Part shown: positions 24,120 through 35,033 of the stretch, in pieces
Position numbering within the stretch: the first letter of the stretch is position 1
How the letters are laid out: each line of letters starts with the position of its first letter
Assembly (NCBI RefSeq): GCF_018294505.1
Contig: NC_057796.1
Span: forward strand, 275,177,079 to 275,241,078
Source of the DNA: Triticum aestivum
Taxonomy: Eukaryota > Streptophyta > Magnoliopsida > Poales > Poaceae
Length of the DNA: 64,000 nucleotides
Direction of reading: 5' to 3'
Program-made: the position numbers and the translations under genes
Notes under the pieces: model-generated
What the model saw: the letters and a program-made list of their open reading frames with translations, nothing else
The model's database searches: none
What the model was told of the DNA's origin: nothing

Positions 24120-24411
24120 GTAGCCCCCGGGCCCAAGGTGCGCTCGGGCTTGGCTTCGCGGCGAAGCCAAGGGTCAAGTGCGGAGCACCGCGGGCCCAAA
24201 AAGCCTGCGGCCTTGGTCGACGCATGGCGGTTGATTGGACGTGGGCGTCTCCACTTCCCCACGCTGCCTCTTAATCTGCCTGGCTATGCGGCCCCCACAG
24301 TCTACACAGTTATTCCTCCATCGCCCGTGTCTTGCTGCCCCAATCCCTCTACTTCCTCGAGACTCTGCTTCTCCTCTCCGATCTGACCTGCCTCCTGCCA
24401 GCTCCATCGCC

Positions 24412-27400
24412 ATGGCGCCAAAACAAGCAGACAAGGGGAAGAAACCCTTGTCTTCGCCGAGCGCGCCTCCGGCCATCGAGCCGGCGCTTGGCCGACCCCG
24501 GGTGCTTAACGACGAGGCCATGGACAAGGTGCATCCAATGCTCACTTCCAGCTTCAACGAGTGGGGAGAGACGGTGGCTTGTCCCGCGTCTCGCACTCGC
24601 ATGGCCCGGGCTGCCACTGAGGTCCCAATCTTCATAGATGCCCTCTGGGCTGGCCTGATTCCTCCCTTCTCCGCCTTCTTCAACGCGGTGCTCGAGCATT
24701 ATCAGATCCACATGCTGCATCTCTACCCCCAATCTGTGACCCTTCTCGCCGTCTTTGCCTTTTTGTGCGAAGCCATGATGGGCATCGCTCCTTCGATGGC
24801 ATTCTTCTGCCATTTCTTCTCATTGCATCTAACTGACCCTCGTTAGAGCTCGGGGTGCGTGAGCTTCCAGGCCATGGCCGCGACGGCGGGCGCGGGGATT
24901 GACTTTGAGCTTCCTTCATCCACGAGCGAGTTCCGGACATGATGGGTGTTTGTCAACGCCGGTGTGCTCAGCCCTCTGCTCCATGCTCCGGCGGGGCCTG
25001 CTGTTCCAAACTCCGGTTGGGCCATCAGAAGCTCACGAGCCCCCGCCTCGCTCCCATCTGGGCCAGGCTGAGGAGGTTGAAGGACCGCGGCGTGACTGCG
25101 CCTATGGTGGTGAAGGAGTTCGTCAAGCGCCGAGTCGCTCCGCTTCAGCGCCATTCCCGCCCGATGTGGGCCTTGCTCAGCAGTCAGGACCACATGAGGT
25201 TTCAAGAGGAAGGGCTTCCTCTTAAGACGCGGGAGACTGTGCTTATGGTCCTGACGGGTACCCCTCTGCCGGACGACATGCCCAGGAAGAGTTGTCTGCT
25301 ATACTGTTGCGAGCACAAGGATGAGTTTTCCGCGAGCATGCCCACCTTTGATGAGTGGGGCCTGCGCCCGATCGGCCTGGTGGGGCCTTGAGAGAACCCC
25401 GTCGACGTGGTCCCCTTCCTCGTCGTCGGTGCTGAGCTCGCCCCAAGTGAGGGTGCAGGAGGGCGAGCTCCGACGGAGGCCGGCGGCCCAAGCGTTGAAG
25501 AGCAGATGCCGCGCGGTGATCCGGGGGCGTCGTCCTCGGGAGCTCGCGATCCCTCCCCTGGGGCGTCGGTTACTGAGGCGACGCAGCATGCGGTTCCCGA
25601 GGTCAAGGCCCCCGAAGCCTCGGGAGGTCGTAGCGAGACGGCGCCCGCCTGTTCACCACAGCCAGGCACCCCTGAAGTTGTCCCTCCAAGCTCTTCTTCG
25701 GCCCCGCCTCGCACCGGCCGTCACGTCTAGCACTTCGGTCAGCTTTGCGTGGACTTCGAGGAGCTCCTCAAGAGGAAAGGATCCCCGAGCAGCAACAGCA
25801 TCTTCAGGCCGTTGAAGCGGCGAAAGTACTTTGCTATCGACGAGTAAGTACTGCACCTTGTGATTTCTTGATTGTTTCTTTCCTTCCTGACGCTAGCTCT
25901 TCAGGACCCCTTCTGCCAGGGCCATTGGGTCCCTCGTGAGGCAATCGTTGCCTTCCTGGGCACCCCCGCTGGCCTTGTGCACCCCGAGCCTGCACGCCGC
26001 GCCCAGAACCGGGTCGGCAATGGGGGTGTGCTCGCCTTCATGGAGCCTTGAATCTGTGGCTTCGCTGCCCTTCCTGCACGGTCTGGGTTGGAGCCTGGCG
26101 GGCGTTCCCCAGTCTCCTCCTCTGGTTATGGACAGCAACTGGTTGACTTCGACCTTCGGCTCCTCCTCAAGCAGCAGGCCGCGTCCGGCCGGAGCTTCTC
26201 GCGAGGTCAGGCCGGCGCCTGGAGCGGCACCAGCCCCCAGCCCCCTGCCGAGAGGCGGTGCGCCACTTGATGTCCCGCCTGCAGCCCCCGAGGTGGAGGA
26301 CGAGGTGGGCCATGCGTTCGAGTCCGAGCGCGGGCGAAGCGTCGTTCGCCATGAGCTCTTCCAGGAGGCGATGGGCGCGATGAGCCGACTTGGTGAAGAA
26401 CTTGCGGGCGTCGACTCGCGCCTTGAGGCTGAAGGTCTTCGGCTGGTGGAGGGACAGCGTAAGCTGAGGGTGGCCATCAATCTTGGCCGCTATCAGCGTG
26501 ATCTTAACAATGCGAAGGTCGAGGCGTCCCTCAAGGTTTCCCGTGAAGCTTGCTCCCGAGCCTTGGAGGAGGCTCGCGCGGCTGACCGCCGTCGCGAGGC
26601 TGTGGAGAAGCGCGCGTGGGAGCTCTAGGCCTGGAGCGCGTCCCTCGAGTAGCAGGTGGATGCGCGCAGAGCCACCCTTGCGTCGCTGAGGGGGACGCCC
26701 GTAGAGGAAGAGGTGGTCCGGAGGCGTGAGGAGGCGCTGGCTCTGGAAGCCGTGGAGCACAGCCTTGAGCTCGAACAATTGGAGACGAGGGAGCGTCAAG
26801 TTGCTCAGGCGGAAGATGCCGTTGGGGCTCGCGAGGCCAGGGTCCAGGAGGAAGTCGACCGCCGGGTGGCCGAGGTTCGCGCAGACCTGGAGGGTAGGTA
26901 TGACTTGAAGTTGAAGCTCGCAGGAATGGAGGATGCGGGCAGGGCCGCTGCCCTCAGGCCCAGGTTGGACGAGGCAGTGAGGCGTGGGGAGGCCACGGCT
27001 GCTGCCCTGGTTACGGCGCAAGCGGACTTGGCCTCCGCCCGTGCCGAGCTGCTTTCTCTTCAGAAACGGGTTGATGATGCCGAGGCCGTCGCGCGGCAAA
27101 ACAGGGAGGAAGTGCTCCGACGACGGACGCTGGAGTGCGAGCACGCCCCCATGCTTCAGGACCTCCGGAACAGGGCTAATACCGCCCTGGGCCACATCTG
27201 CGATGAGAATGCACCGCACCCCCACTCGAATGACTATGCCAGCCACCTGATCTTCTTCACCGACGTGGTGACGCGCCTGGAAGCCCGGCCCGGCAGGGCT
27301 CGCCGGCTCGTGGAGGAGAGAAGCCGGGGCCTGCTCGGGCGTGCGTTCTCCCGCGTCTTCAGCCACCTCAGGAACACCTTCCTCGACTTCGACTTTGAGG

Positions 27401-27653
27401 CCGCCATTGCCCCCGTACCACAGGCCGTCCGGGGCGACCTGCCATGGTGGGTGGAGGACAACGTGGATGCGTTGGTCAGAGCCTTGACTTCAGAGGACGA
27501 CGCGGTGGTAGTCACCGCAGACGAGGCGGCGTGGTCGATGATGGGGACGCCGGCGCTAGTGATGGTGGCGGCGGCGCCAACGACGACGTCAGCGACGCGA
27601 GCGACGCGTCCGAAGATGACGTGGAGGACGCGGCGAGCGACATATCCGGCTAA
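24412..27653 (+). pseudogene. Antisense gene of element X: putative gypsy-type transposase domain plus long coiled coil
   Basis: The ATG at 24412 starts a clear frame (MAPKQ...) to 24846. Its residues about 75-145 (FIDALWAGLIPPFSAFFNAVLEHY-like) resemble the plant 'putative gypsy type transposon' domain (Pfam Transposase_28). Parts in shifted frames follow: 24939-25391 carries the continuation (RLRRLKDRGVTAPMVVKEF-like). At 26280-26628 and 26656-27500 there is a long Ala/Arg/Glu-rich coiled coil, and an acidic Asp/Ser-rich tail ends at about 27653. Some breaks may be introns (for example around 24850-24950 and 25840-25900), others are true frameshifts. The gene lies on the strand opposite to the element's own transcript. 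Its function is unknown; I infer a DNA- or protein-binding accessory protein, not an enzyme. Confidence 0.6.
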
Positions 27654-28538
27654 TTCCTCGTCCCTTTACTGCTTCACCATGTATGCAAAAACTCGGGCGT
27701 GGCCCCTGAAGATTGTGAGAGCATTTTGGGAGGGGGAGCCCCTCATGTAAATGAATCATGATTTCTATTTCTCTGTGCTGAATCAAGGGTGCGTTTTGGC
27801 CAGCCATGAGTCTGATGGCAAGTCTTGCCGCTGCGGTTTACCTTAGCCGGGGCAGGCCCTGAATCGTATTGTAAGGTCGAGAGTCGCCGCGGGGCTCCTG
27901 AAGGGTCTGCTCACCTGCCCGAGAGGGCGTCGTGAGGTTCCTGCGCCGATTGGCGCGCGCGTCGCGCATGCTGGGCCCAGACCCGCCCGCGAGGGGGAGG
28001 CGGCGAGCGTGAGCTCGAGAACAAGGTAAGAACCATATGGCAAGAAATCGCTTTGAACGAGAAAATGCACCCCCCGCACGCATCGATAAAAGCTTGACTT
28101 CAACTTAAATCCAAATCCAGAAAGCAAGGCTACAGAAGAAAAGATCCAAAGCAAATGGCCGCGTCCGGCGCCTAGTCTAGTCTTCAGGTCTTCAAGTCTT
28201 CTCACCAGCGCGGAGCTAAGTGCTGCCACTAGGCGTGGGAGGGAGCCCCAGGGCCTGAGGCCGGCACCCCTGAGACTCTGGGGCGTGTACAGCCCCACTC
28301 ATTATTACGTGAGAGTGTCATGGGCGGCGAGCTTCACAGGCACTAGGCCTTCTTCACAAGAACCGGCCTTGCTTCATATCGCCAGATGAGGGCCCCGCCT
28401 TGCACCTCCCTCGACCACCTTTGAGCCGACCGGCAACCTGGACGACACAAAGGGGGGAAAGGGGACGCCAGCGGTGCCCCCGGCGACCACGGGTCCTCTG
28501 CCGGGGGAAGGCTCGCCGGCACCTCCCTGACAGAGGGC
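27654..28538. other. Spacer of element X between antisense gene and gag remnant
   Basis: It corresponds to where pol would be or has been deleted. I see no RT, integrase or protease motif on either strand; only shadow frames. Confidence 0.5.
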
Positions 28539-29243
28539 CTACCTCCGGGCGTTTCCTGGCTTCGCGTAACGCGGGGAGGGGCCTTGCTCCTGGCTCCCTC
28601 CTCGTGGCCCCCAGCGTGATTCCCCTGGCGGAAGGGATGCTGCTGCGCCGGGGTCGCCGACCGACGCCGTGACCTGATTCACTTGCAGCCCATGGTTAAC
28701 GTAAGCCTGCTCCTGAGAGATTAGTGGTACCCTGTAGTCGTTGTCGCTGGTGCAATCGTTGCCATTCTCCGTCGGTTCTTGGAAGGCTTCAACTTCCAGC
28801 GTCCCTTCTTCCCACTCTTCTCCGAGGTACGAGCCAGGGTTATCCTCCAGTGCGTACCCCTGGTCCATCATGCGGGGCACGTAGGCTTCCGAGGCTGTCA
28901 CCCCGAACACCTCGCCGTAGTGCCCCACACTCCATGTTGCCCGGCCCTCCGCGGCATCCTGAGGATGGTAACGCGGCATCCCACTAGAACAATGGGAGGC
29001 GAAGCTTGTACTCATGCTCGTCGCGGGCGGCATGGGGGCGGTGGAGCCGCCGGCGCCGCCGGCCGTGCTGGTGTTGACGAAGCCCCCAGGCGCACCTAAT
29101 GGCGCGTGGTTGCGGCGAGGCCCGCCGTGAGACCCCGGCGTGGCTTGAGAAGGAAGCTGATAGTAGAAGGGCGGCGCTCCCGATGGCGCCGCATCCAGCA
29201 GCTCGGCAACGCGCTCCAGTAGTGCATCCCGGCCGCTCTCCAT
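28539..29243 (-). pseudogene. Gag-like N-terminal frame of element X
   Basis: A 234-codon frame opens at ATG 29243, about 340 bp inside the PBS on the element's sense strand. It begins with a short helical segment (DALLERVAELLDA) and then a Pro/Gly/Ala-rich region and an acidic region. There is no Gag core and no zinc knuckle. The position right after PBS and leader makes it the remnant of gag of a non-autonomous element. Identification is by position, not by domain. Confidence 0.45.
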
Positions 29244-29583
29244 CAGCCGGCACCGCAGCAGCTCTCACGCCACCGTGAGCGCTGCCCGCATGTTTGCCTG
29301 CTCCCGCCGTGAATGCGGCGCTATTGCTGCGGCGTGGCTTGCTACCCTTGCAGCGGCTCGCACTTGCCGTGGAGTGAGGGTGGATGACGCCTAGCCGCGT
29401 CGCCCGCCCCCGCAGCGTTGGACGACGCTCGCAGAGCCTGGAGCGCGGGGTCGAGGTCCATGGGGAGGTGTCACCGCACGGGCTGGCCAAGCTGCCCAGC
29501 GGTCGGAGTCAGCCCTTGGGTCGCCGGACATCGTGGCCACGGAGCGTCGGCAAGTCGATTGGCGGAGAAGAAGCTCCGGCGCA

Positions 29584-29603
29584 CCCCTACCTGGCGTGCC
29601 AAA
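29584..29603 (-). other. Primer-binding site of element X
   Basis: Minus-strand TTTGGCACGCCAGGTAGGGG directly follows the CCGACA end of the right LTR. TGGCACGCCAGGTAGGGG-type sites are characteristic of several grass Tat-like elements. Confidence 0.75.
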
Positions 29604-30510
29604 TGTCGGATGTGGGGTTCCGGCAAAACCCTTAAGGTTCGAACTCTGGGCTGCGCGCGAAGTTCTTTCCCTCCTACCGATCCACGCCCTAGCTCGCTAA
29701 GATCTCACGGACGAACTCGACGCACTCACAACATAGAAAGACATGAGATTTATACTGGTTCGGGCCACCGTTGTGGTGTAATACCCTACTCCAGTGTGTG
29801 GTGGTGGATTGCCTCTTGGGCTGATGAAGAACAGTACAAGGGGAAGAACAGCCTCCTGAGGTTGAGGTGTTCTTGTGCTCTGTGGACTTGTGGATGAGAA
29901 CTCGATCAGTTCAACCTACCCCTACTGTGGTGGCTAGATCTACTTATATAGGCCCTGGTCCTCTCCCCAAATATTGAGCGGGAAGGGAGCCAACAACGGC
30001 GGGCGAATTTGAAAGGGGACAGCTAGTACAAGCTATCCTGACAAAAGCGGTCTTCGCCTGCAAAAGGCTCTAGTGGTGACGCCGTCTTGGGCTCCACGGT
30101 GACCTCCGTCTTGCCGTCCTGCTGGTCTTGGTCTTGTTGCACCGATGTGGAAACCTTTGCTTGATGCCTCGGTACTCCGCACCTGCGCTTGCTTCCTTAG
30201 CACCAAAGAGGAAACAAGGACGATGCGCGCGCTGGCGCCCGCCTGGCGCCCGCCTGGTGCCGATCGTCATGGCTCACGTCACGTGAGCCACGTGAGGTTT
30301 GCTCTGCCTTGATATCTCCGCTCCTTGCGAGGCAGCCTGGTGAGGCCGCTCCCGAGGAGGTCTTGCACCGTCCGCCTCGCGAGGCTTGGCCCCTCGCGAG
30401 AGTCTTGAATGCTTTGTTGATGAAGATGGGTCGTACAGGCCCGCTAGCATAGCCACGCCGTGGGCCGCAGGCAGGCAAGTCTGGGGACCCCCGTTCCCAG
30501 AACGCCGACA
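29604..30510 (-). repeat. 5' LTR of element X
   Basis: 907 bp, starting TGTCGG at 29604 and ending CCGACA at 30510 on the + strand. Minus-strand TATATAAG at 29950-29943. It contains an 11-bp tandem duplication of GGCGCCCGCCT near 30231-30253 that is absent from the left LTR, which accounts for the whole length difference. Confidence 0.88.
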
Positions 30511-31732
30511 GACTCTGATAGTACCAAGGACCCCGAGTCTGATGATGAAAAGCCGGGAAAGGGAAAGAAGAGTAGCAACACCAAAGGGAGCAGCATAACC
30601 CGGCGAGTCGGGGGGCAATGGTAAGCGCAAAGCTGATAATAGTTTGGATTTTGTGGCTAATACCAACACACAGAATAATGGTCAGCGTCGTAAGGGAAAG
30701 CCACCTCCTCGGTTTGGAGGGCCAAGTTTCAATCTTGAACAGATGCTGAATGAGCCCTGCCCGAAGCATGGTACGCGGGAAAGGCTGGCCGCTCACCTCT
30801 GGAAGGATTGCTACATTATGAAGGAGTATAAAAATTCTGATCTTTTCCAGAACAATCATGGGCCGAGCGACGGCTTAGGTTCCGACTCTCCCGGTCCGGG
30901 TTACGGTGGCGGCGGTTCTAGTTCCGGTTTCCAGGGCCAAGGCAATCAAGGCAATCCAGGTAGTTTTAATCAACAGACGGGTCAGAGGAAACAGCAGCAG
31001 CAGTCTGGCTATCAGAGCAACCCGAAGCAGTTGAATAGTGGGCAGTACGACGTCTTCACCACGAGTTTATGCAAGCAGGATCAGAAGCTCCATAAAAGGG
31101 CAGTGAATGCCGTTGAGCCGGCGATTCCCCGTTACTTGCGATGGTCTGAGCAGCCCATTGTGTGGAGTCGTGACGATCACCCGCCCCGGGTTAATAATCC
31201 GGGTCACTTGGCACTGGTGGTGGCGCCTCAGGTCGGAGGGTACAAGTTCACTAAGGTACTCATGGATGGAGTCAGCAGCATCAATATCCTTTACTATGAT
31301 ACTTTCTGTCGCATGGGATTGACCGATAAAAATCTTAAGCCGTCGAACACTGTTTTTCATGGTGTAGTGCCTGGTAAGTCGGCATATCCAGTGGGCAAAA
31401 TATCTTTGGAGGTTGCCTTTGGAGATGAGTATGATTCCATATCTAAGACGTTAACCTTCGAAGTGGTTAAAATCAAGAGCCCTTATCATGCTATGTTTGG
31501 ACGGCCGGCTTATGATAAATTCATGGCAAGGCCTTGTTATGTTTATTTGCAGCTTAAGATGCCGGGTCACAAGGGCACTATCACAGTACATGGAAATCGC
31601 AAGATAGCCTTGGAGTGTGAAGAAGGCGATGGTGCCTATGCTGAGTCTGTTTGTGCAACAGAGGAATTGAAATTTTACAAGGATAATGTTGACCCAGAGG
31701 ATATGACATCTTTGAACAAGCCAACCACATAG
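30511..31732 (+). pseudogene. gypsy A gag C-terminus and protease
   Basis: Gypsy A resumes with a Ser/Asp/Lys-rich linker; the longest frame starts at 30644. It contains a CX3H...C-like segment (CPKHGTRERLAAHLWKDC, about 30756-30810), a Gly/Gln/Asn-rich stretch and a retropepsin domain near 31240-31530. The protease active site reads MDGVSS (about 31262-31279), where Tat-type elements usually have DGGSS; the Gly-to-Val change at the catalytic turn suggests an inactive enzyme. The frame ends at TAG 31730-31732, but the same frame continues beyond it with protein-like sequence, so this stop is probably a mutation. Another stop follows at about 31841. Confidence 0.8.
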
Positions 31733-33296
31733 CATGACCCCTTGTTGAAGTTTAAATCGGCAGATGACACTAAGCTAGCTGACTTCATTCCTGGCGACTC
31801 ATCCAAGCAGTTCAGCATCAGTGCTAATCTGGATCCAAAATAGGAAAGCGCGCTCATCGAGTTCATCCGTGAGAACTGGGACATCTTTGCATGGAAGCCT
31901 TCAGACATGCCAGGTGTACTGAGGGAACTCGCTGAGCACACTCTCAATATTGATCCAAAGTTTAAACCGGTCAAGCAATTCCTGCGTCGTTTCAATGAGG
32001 AAAGGCGCAAGGCTATTGGTGAGGAGGTAGCCCGGCTCTTGGCGGCTGGTTCATTGTTGAAGTCTTTCATCCTGAGTGGTTGGCTAACCCGGTGCTGGTA
32101 CTTAATTAAGAAGAAGGCACTTGGCGTATGTGTGTGGATTACACAGACTTAAACAAGGCTTGTCCGGCTGATCCTGTTGCTCTCCCCCCGTATTGATCAA
32201 ATTATTGAAGCTACGGCGGGTTGCGAGCGTTTGAGCTTTTTGGATGCTTATTCTGGTTATCATCAGATCAAGATGGCAGTTAAGGACCAGGAGAAGATAG
32301 CTTTCATCACTCCTTTTGGAGCCTTCTGTTATGTATCTATGCCTTTCGGGCTCAAAAGTGCCCAGGCAACTTACCAGCGATGTGTGCAGAATTGCCTTCA
32401 CGATCAGATTGGGTGCAATATTCATGCTTATGTGGATGATATTGTGGTGAAGTCCAAAAAGAAGGAAACCTTGATAGATGATTTGAAAGAGACATTTGAC
32501 AATCTCCGGGTCTACAAGATGATGCTTAACCCGGCCAAGTGTGTCTTCGGCGTGCCAGCAGGCAAGCTTTTGGGTTTTCTGGTTTCTGAAAGAGGCATTG
32601 AAGCTAACCCGGAGAAGATCAAGGCCATTACATCATTGGCTAAACCAGCGTGTATCAATGATGTTCAGCGTCTAGTAGGTCGTATTGCGGCCTTAAGCCG
32701 GTTCATAAGCCGGTTGGGTGAGAGAGCTATACCGTTGTACCAGATGATGAAGAAAACAGATCACTTTGTCTAGAGTGATGCTGCTAATGAAGCGTTTGAA
32801 GCGTTGAAGAAACAGCTAGTTGAGCCGCTAGTCCTTGCTACTCCTATTGACAAGGATCCATTGTTGTTATATGTGGTTGCTGATGCCCGGGCTGTCAGTG
32901 TAGCTATTGTGGTAGAACGGAAGGAAGCAGGCAAGGAACATCCGGTTCAGAGGCCAGTTTATTATCTCAGTGAGGTGCTTATTGAATCCAAGCAGAAGTA
33001 TCCACATTGGCAGAAGTTGGTATATGGAGTCTTCATGGCTAGTCGAAATCTCAAGCAATATTTCTTTAGTCATCCTATCACCGTGGTTAGTTCTGCTCCC
33101 TTAGGGGATATTATTCAAAATAGAGAAGCCACAGGTCGGGTGGCCAAGTGGGCCATTGAGCTTGGGCCCCATGGTTTGAAATATATGCCTCGCACAGCAA
33201 TCAAGTCTCAAGCACTTGTGGATTTCATTAATGATTGGACAGAGTTGCAGAGCCTGAAGAGAAGCCGAATAACACATATTAGACTATTCACTTTGA
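31733..33296 (+). pseudogene. gypsy A reverse transcriptase and first RNase H
   Basis: After a stop at about 31841 the frame runs ALIEFIRENWDIFAWKPSDMPG (from about 31852) into the RT. A frameshift near 32055-32060 and another near 32150-32180 disrupt the N-terminal RT blocks. From 32210 the RT palm is well kept: FLDAYSGYHQ (first catalytic Asp) and YVDD at 32429-32440. A TAG at 32771-32773 precedes the classical RNase H region (32774-33240), with catalytic-like Asp residues in YVVADARA and a YYLSEVL block. The enzyme would copy element RNA into DNA inside particles. Three or more disruptions make this copy inactive. Confidence 0.85.
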
Positions 33297-33636
33297 TGGA
33301 TCCAGATCGTTGGAAGGCTCGGGGGCTGGAGTTGTCTTGACTTCCCCACGAGGTGATAAATTCTGCTATGTTTTAAGGTTGATGTTCCCTTGTACTAACA
33401 ATGCAGCTGAGTATGAAGCCTTGCTCCATGGTCTTCGGATGGCTAAGGAGATGAATCTAAGCCGGGTGAGGTGTTTTGGTGACTCAGACTTAGTGGCTCA
33501 GCAAGTTTCTGGCACTTGGGATTCTAAGGATCCGCTCATGGCGGCTTACCTCCGAGAAGTTGATGCTATTGCACGGCACTTCAAGGGTTATCAAGTGGAA
33601 CATGTTGATCGTAGGAAAAGGCGGCTGATGCTTTGA
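33297..33636 (+). pseudogene. Second (plant/archaeal-type) RNase H of gypsy A
   Basis: From about 33296, shifted relative to the preceding frame, the sequence encodes FDGS...GSGAGVVLTSP, then NNAAEYEALL and GDSDLVAQQV. These are the three conserved blocks of the additional aRNH domain that distinguishes Tat-lineage gypsy elements. The spacing (D, then E about 45 residues on, then D) fits a type-I RNase H fold. It is frame-shifted at both ends but has no stop within the domain core. It is thought to supplement degradation of the RNA strand during reverse transcription. Confidence 0.8.
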
Positions 33637-35033
33637 GCCGGTTAGGGTCCCAGCGTAAGCCGGTACCACCTTTCCTGGATATTCTGCATAACCCCTCAGT
33701 CAAGTTGCCCACAGAGGAAGATCTCACTATTCCTGACCCGGAGGCACAATTGGTGGCAGATCTTCATGCTATTCCTAATTGGATAGTTCCATATTTGGCT
33801 TGTATGACCCGCGGCGAGTTACCTGAATACGAAACTTTGGCCAGATAGATAACCCGGCGGTCTAAGTCGATGACAATTGTCAACGGAGAGTTACACCATT
33901 GCAGTGTTACCGGGGCGTTTCAACATTGTGTTTCTCCTAAGGAGGGCCGTGAAATTCTTCGTGAGATTCATGAAGGAGATTGTGGACATCATGCCGGCTC
34001 TAAATCTCTCTGGCTAAGGCTTTTCGTCATGGGTTTTATTGGCTGACGGCTCATGCTGATGCAGAGGATTTGGTCAGTAAATGTGATGGTTGTCAGACAT
34101 TTTCACGACGAGCTCATGTGCCGGCTCAAGAATTGAGGATGATTCCAATTGCTTGGTCGTTTGCAGTCTGGGGGCTTGATATGGCTGGGCCTTTCAACAG
34201 GTCCAAAGATAAAAAAGACTCACCTTTTGGTGGCGGTTGACAAGTTTACAAAATGGGTTGAAGCAGAGCCGGTTAGTAAACGTGACGCGGCGACGGCGGT
34301 TCAATTCATCAAAAAGGTGATTTTCCGTTTTAGTTTTCCCCATAGCATTATAACTGATAATGGCACTAATTTATCCAAGGGTGCTATGAAAGAGTTTTGT
34401 CAACGTGAGCATATCCGGCTTGACGTACCATCAGTGGCTCACCCCCAGTCTAATGGTCAAGCTGAGAGAGCCAATCAAGAGATCCTGAGAGGCATCAAGC
34501 CCCGGCTTATGATTCCTTTGCAGAGGACGTCGGGTCGTTGGGTGGAGCAGTTACCCTCAGTGTTATGGAGTATCAATACTACCCCCAACAGATCTATGGG
34601 TTACACGCCTTTCTTCATGGTTTACGGAGCAGAGGTGGTTCTCCCTAGTGACATCCGTCACGACTCGCCCCACGTGGCGGCTTATGTTGAAGCTGACAAT
34701 GAAAAAGCACGTTAGGATGCACTTGACCAGTTAGATGAGGAGCGTGACCTTGCGGCGGCTCGTTCGGCGATTTACCAACAAGATCTGTGCCGTTATCACA
34801 GCCGCCGGGTTAAGAACAGAACCTTTCAAGAAGGTGACTTGGTGCTCCAGCTTATCCAGGATCAAACTGATATGCACAAGCTATCCCCACCTTGGGAAGG
34901 ACCCTTTGTGGTCAGCAAGAATCTGAACAATGGGTCATACTACCTTGTCGATATTCAAGACCACAAGGACTCACGCACGTCGAAGGAGGAGACCTGCTGG
35001 CCGTGGAATATTGCTCATCTTCGGCCTTATTAC
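33637..35033 (+). pseudogene. gypsy A integrase
   Basis: An HHCC-like zinc region lies near 33890-34110 (LHHCSVTG, then HEGDCGHHAG, then a cysteine-containing stretch), broken by stops and frameshifts near 34010 and 34130. The catalytic core is continuous in the frame 34149-34715: VAVDKFTKW (first Asp, about 34239), ITDNGTN (second Asp, about 34355) and NGQAERANQE (Glu, about 34468). After a stop at 34713-34715 the C-terminal domain continues in frame to GPFVVSK and a terminal HLRPYY block ending at about 35030. No chromodomain follows, as expected for Tat. The second copia element starts at 35034. Confidence 0.85.

Larger units (their letters stand above)
23224..30510 (-). mobile_element. 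'Element X': pol-less Tat-like gypsy element with antisense gene
   Basis: LTRs at 23224-24119 (896 bp) and 29604-30510 (907 bp) both run TGTCGG...CCGACA. The orientation is minus: a PBS (TTTGGCACGCCAGGTAGGGG, minus) abuts the right LTR at 29603-29584, a minus-strand purine-rich tract abuts the left LTR at 24120-24136, and the LTR TATA box (TATATAAG) reads on the minus strand. The 5.5-kb interior has a gag-like start (minus) and a long gene on the + strand, i.e. antisense to the element; no protease, RT or integrase is present. The layout resembles non-autonomous Tat-type elements. The flanks GTGCT (left) and GACTC (right) do not match. Confidence 0.8.

Noticed and set aside
26167..27366. 399-codon frame on the minus strand
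   Set aside because: Mirror of the coiled-coil gene on the + strand. The + strand translation has a clear heptad-like Glu/Arg/Ala pattern and continues a recognisable domain, while the minus translation has none. It is, however, on the element's sense strand, so a pol origin was checked and no RT, IN or PR motif was found.
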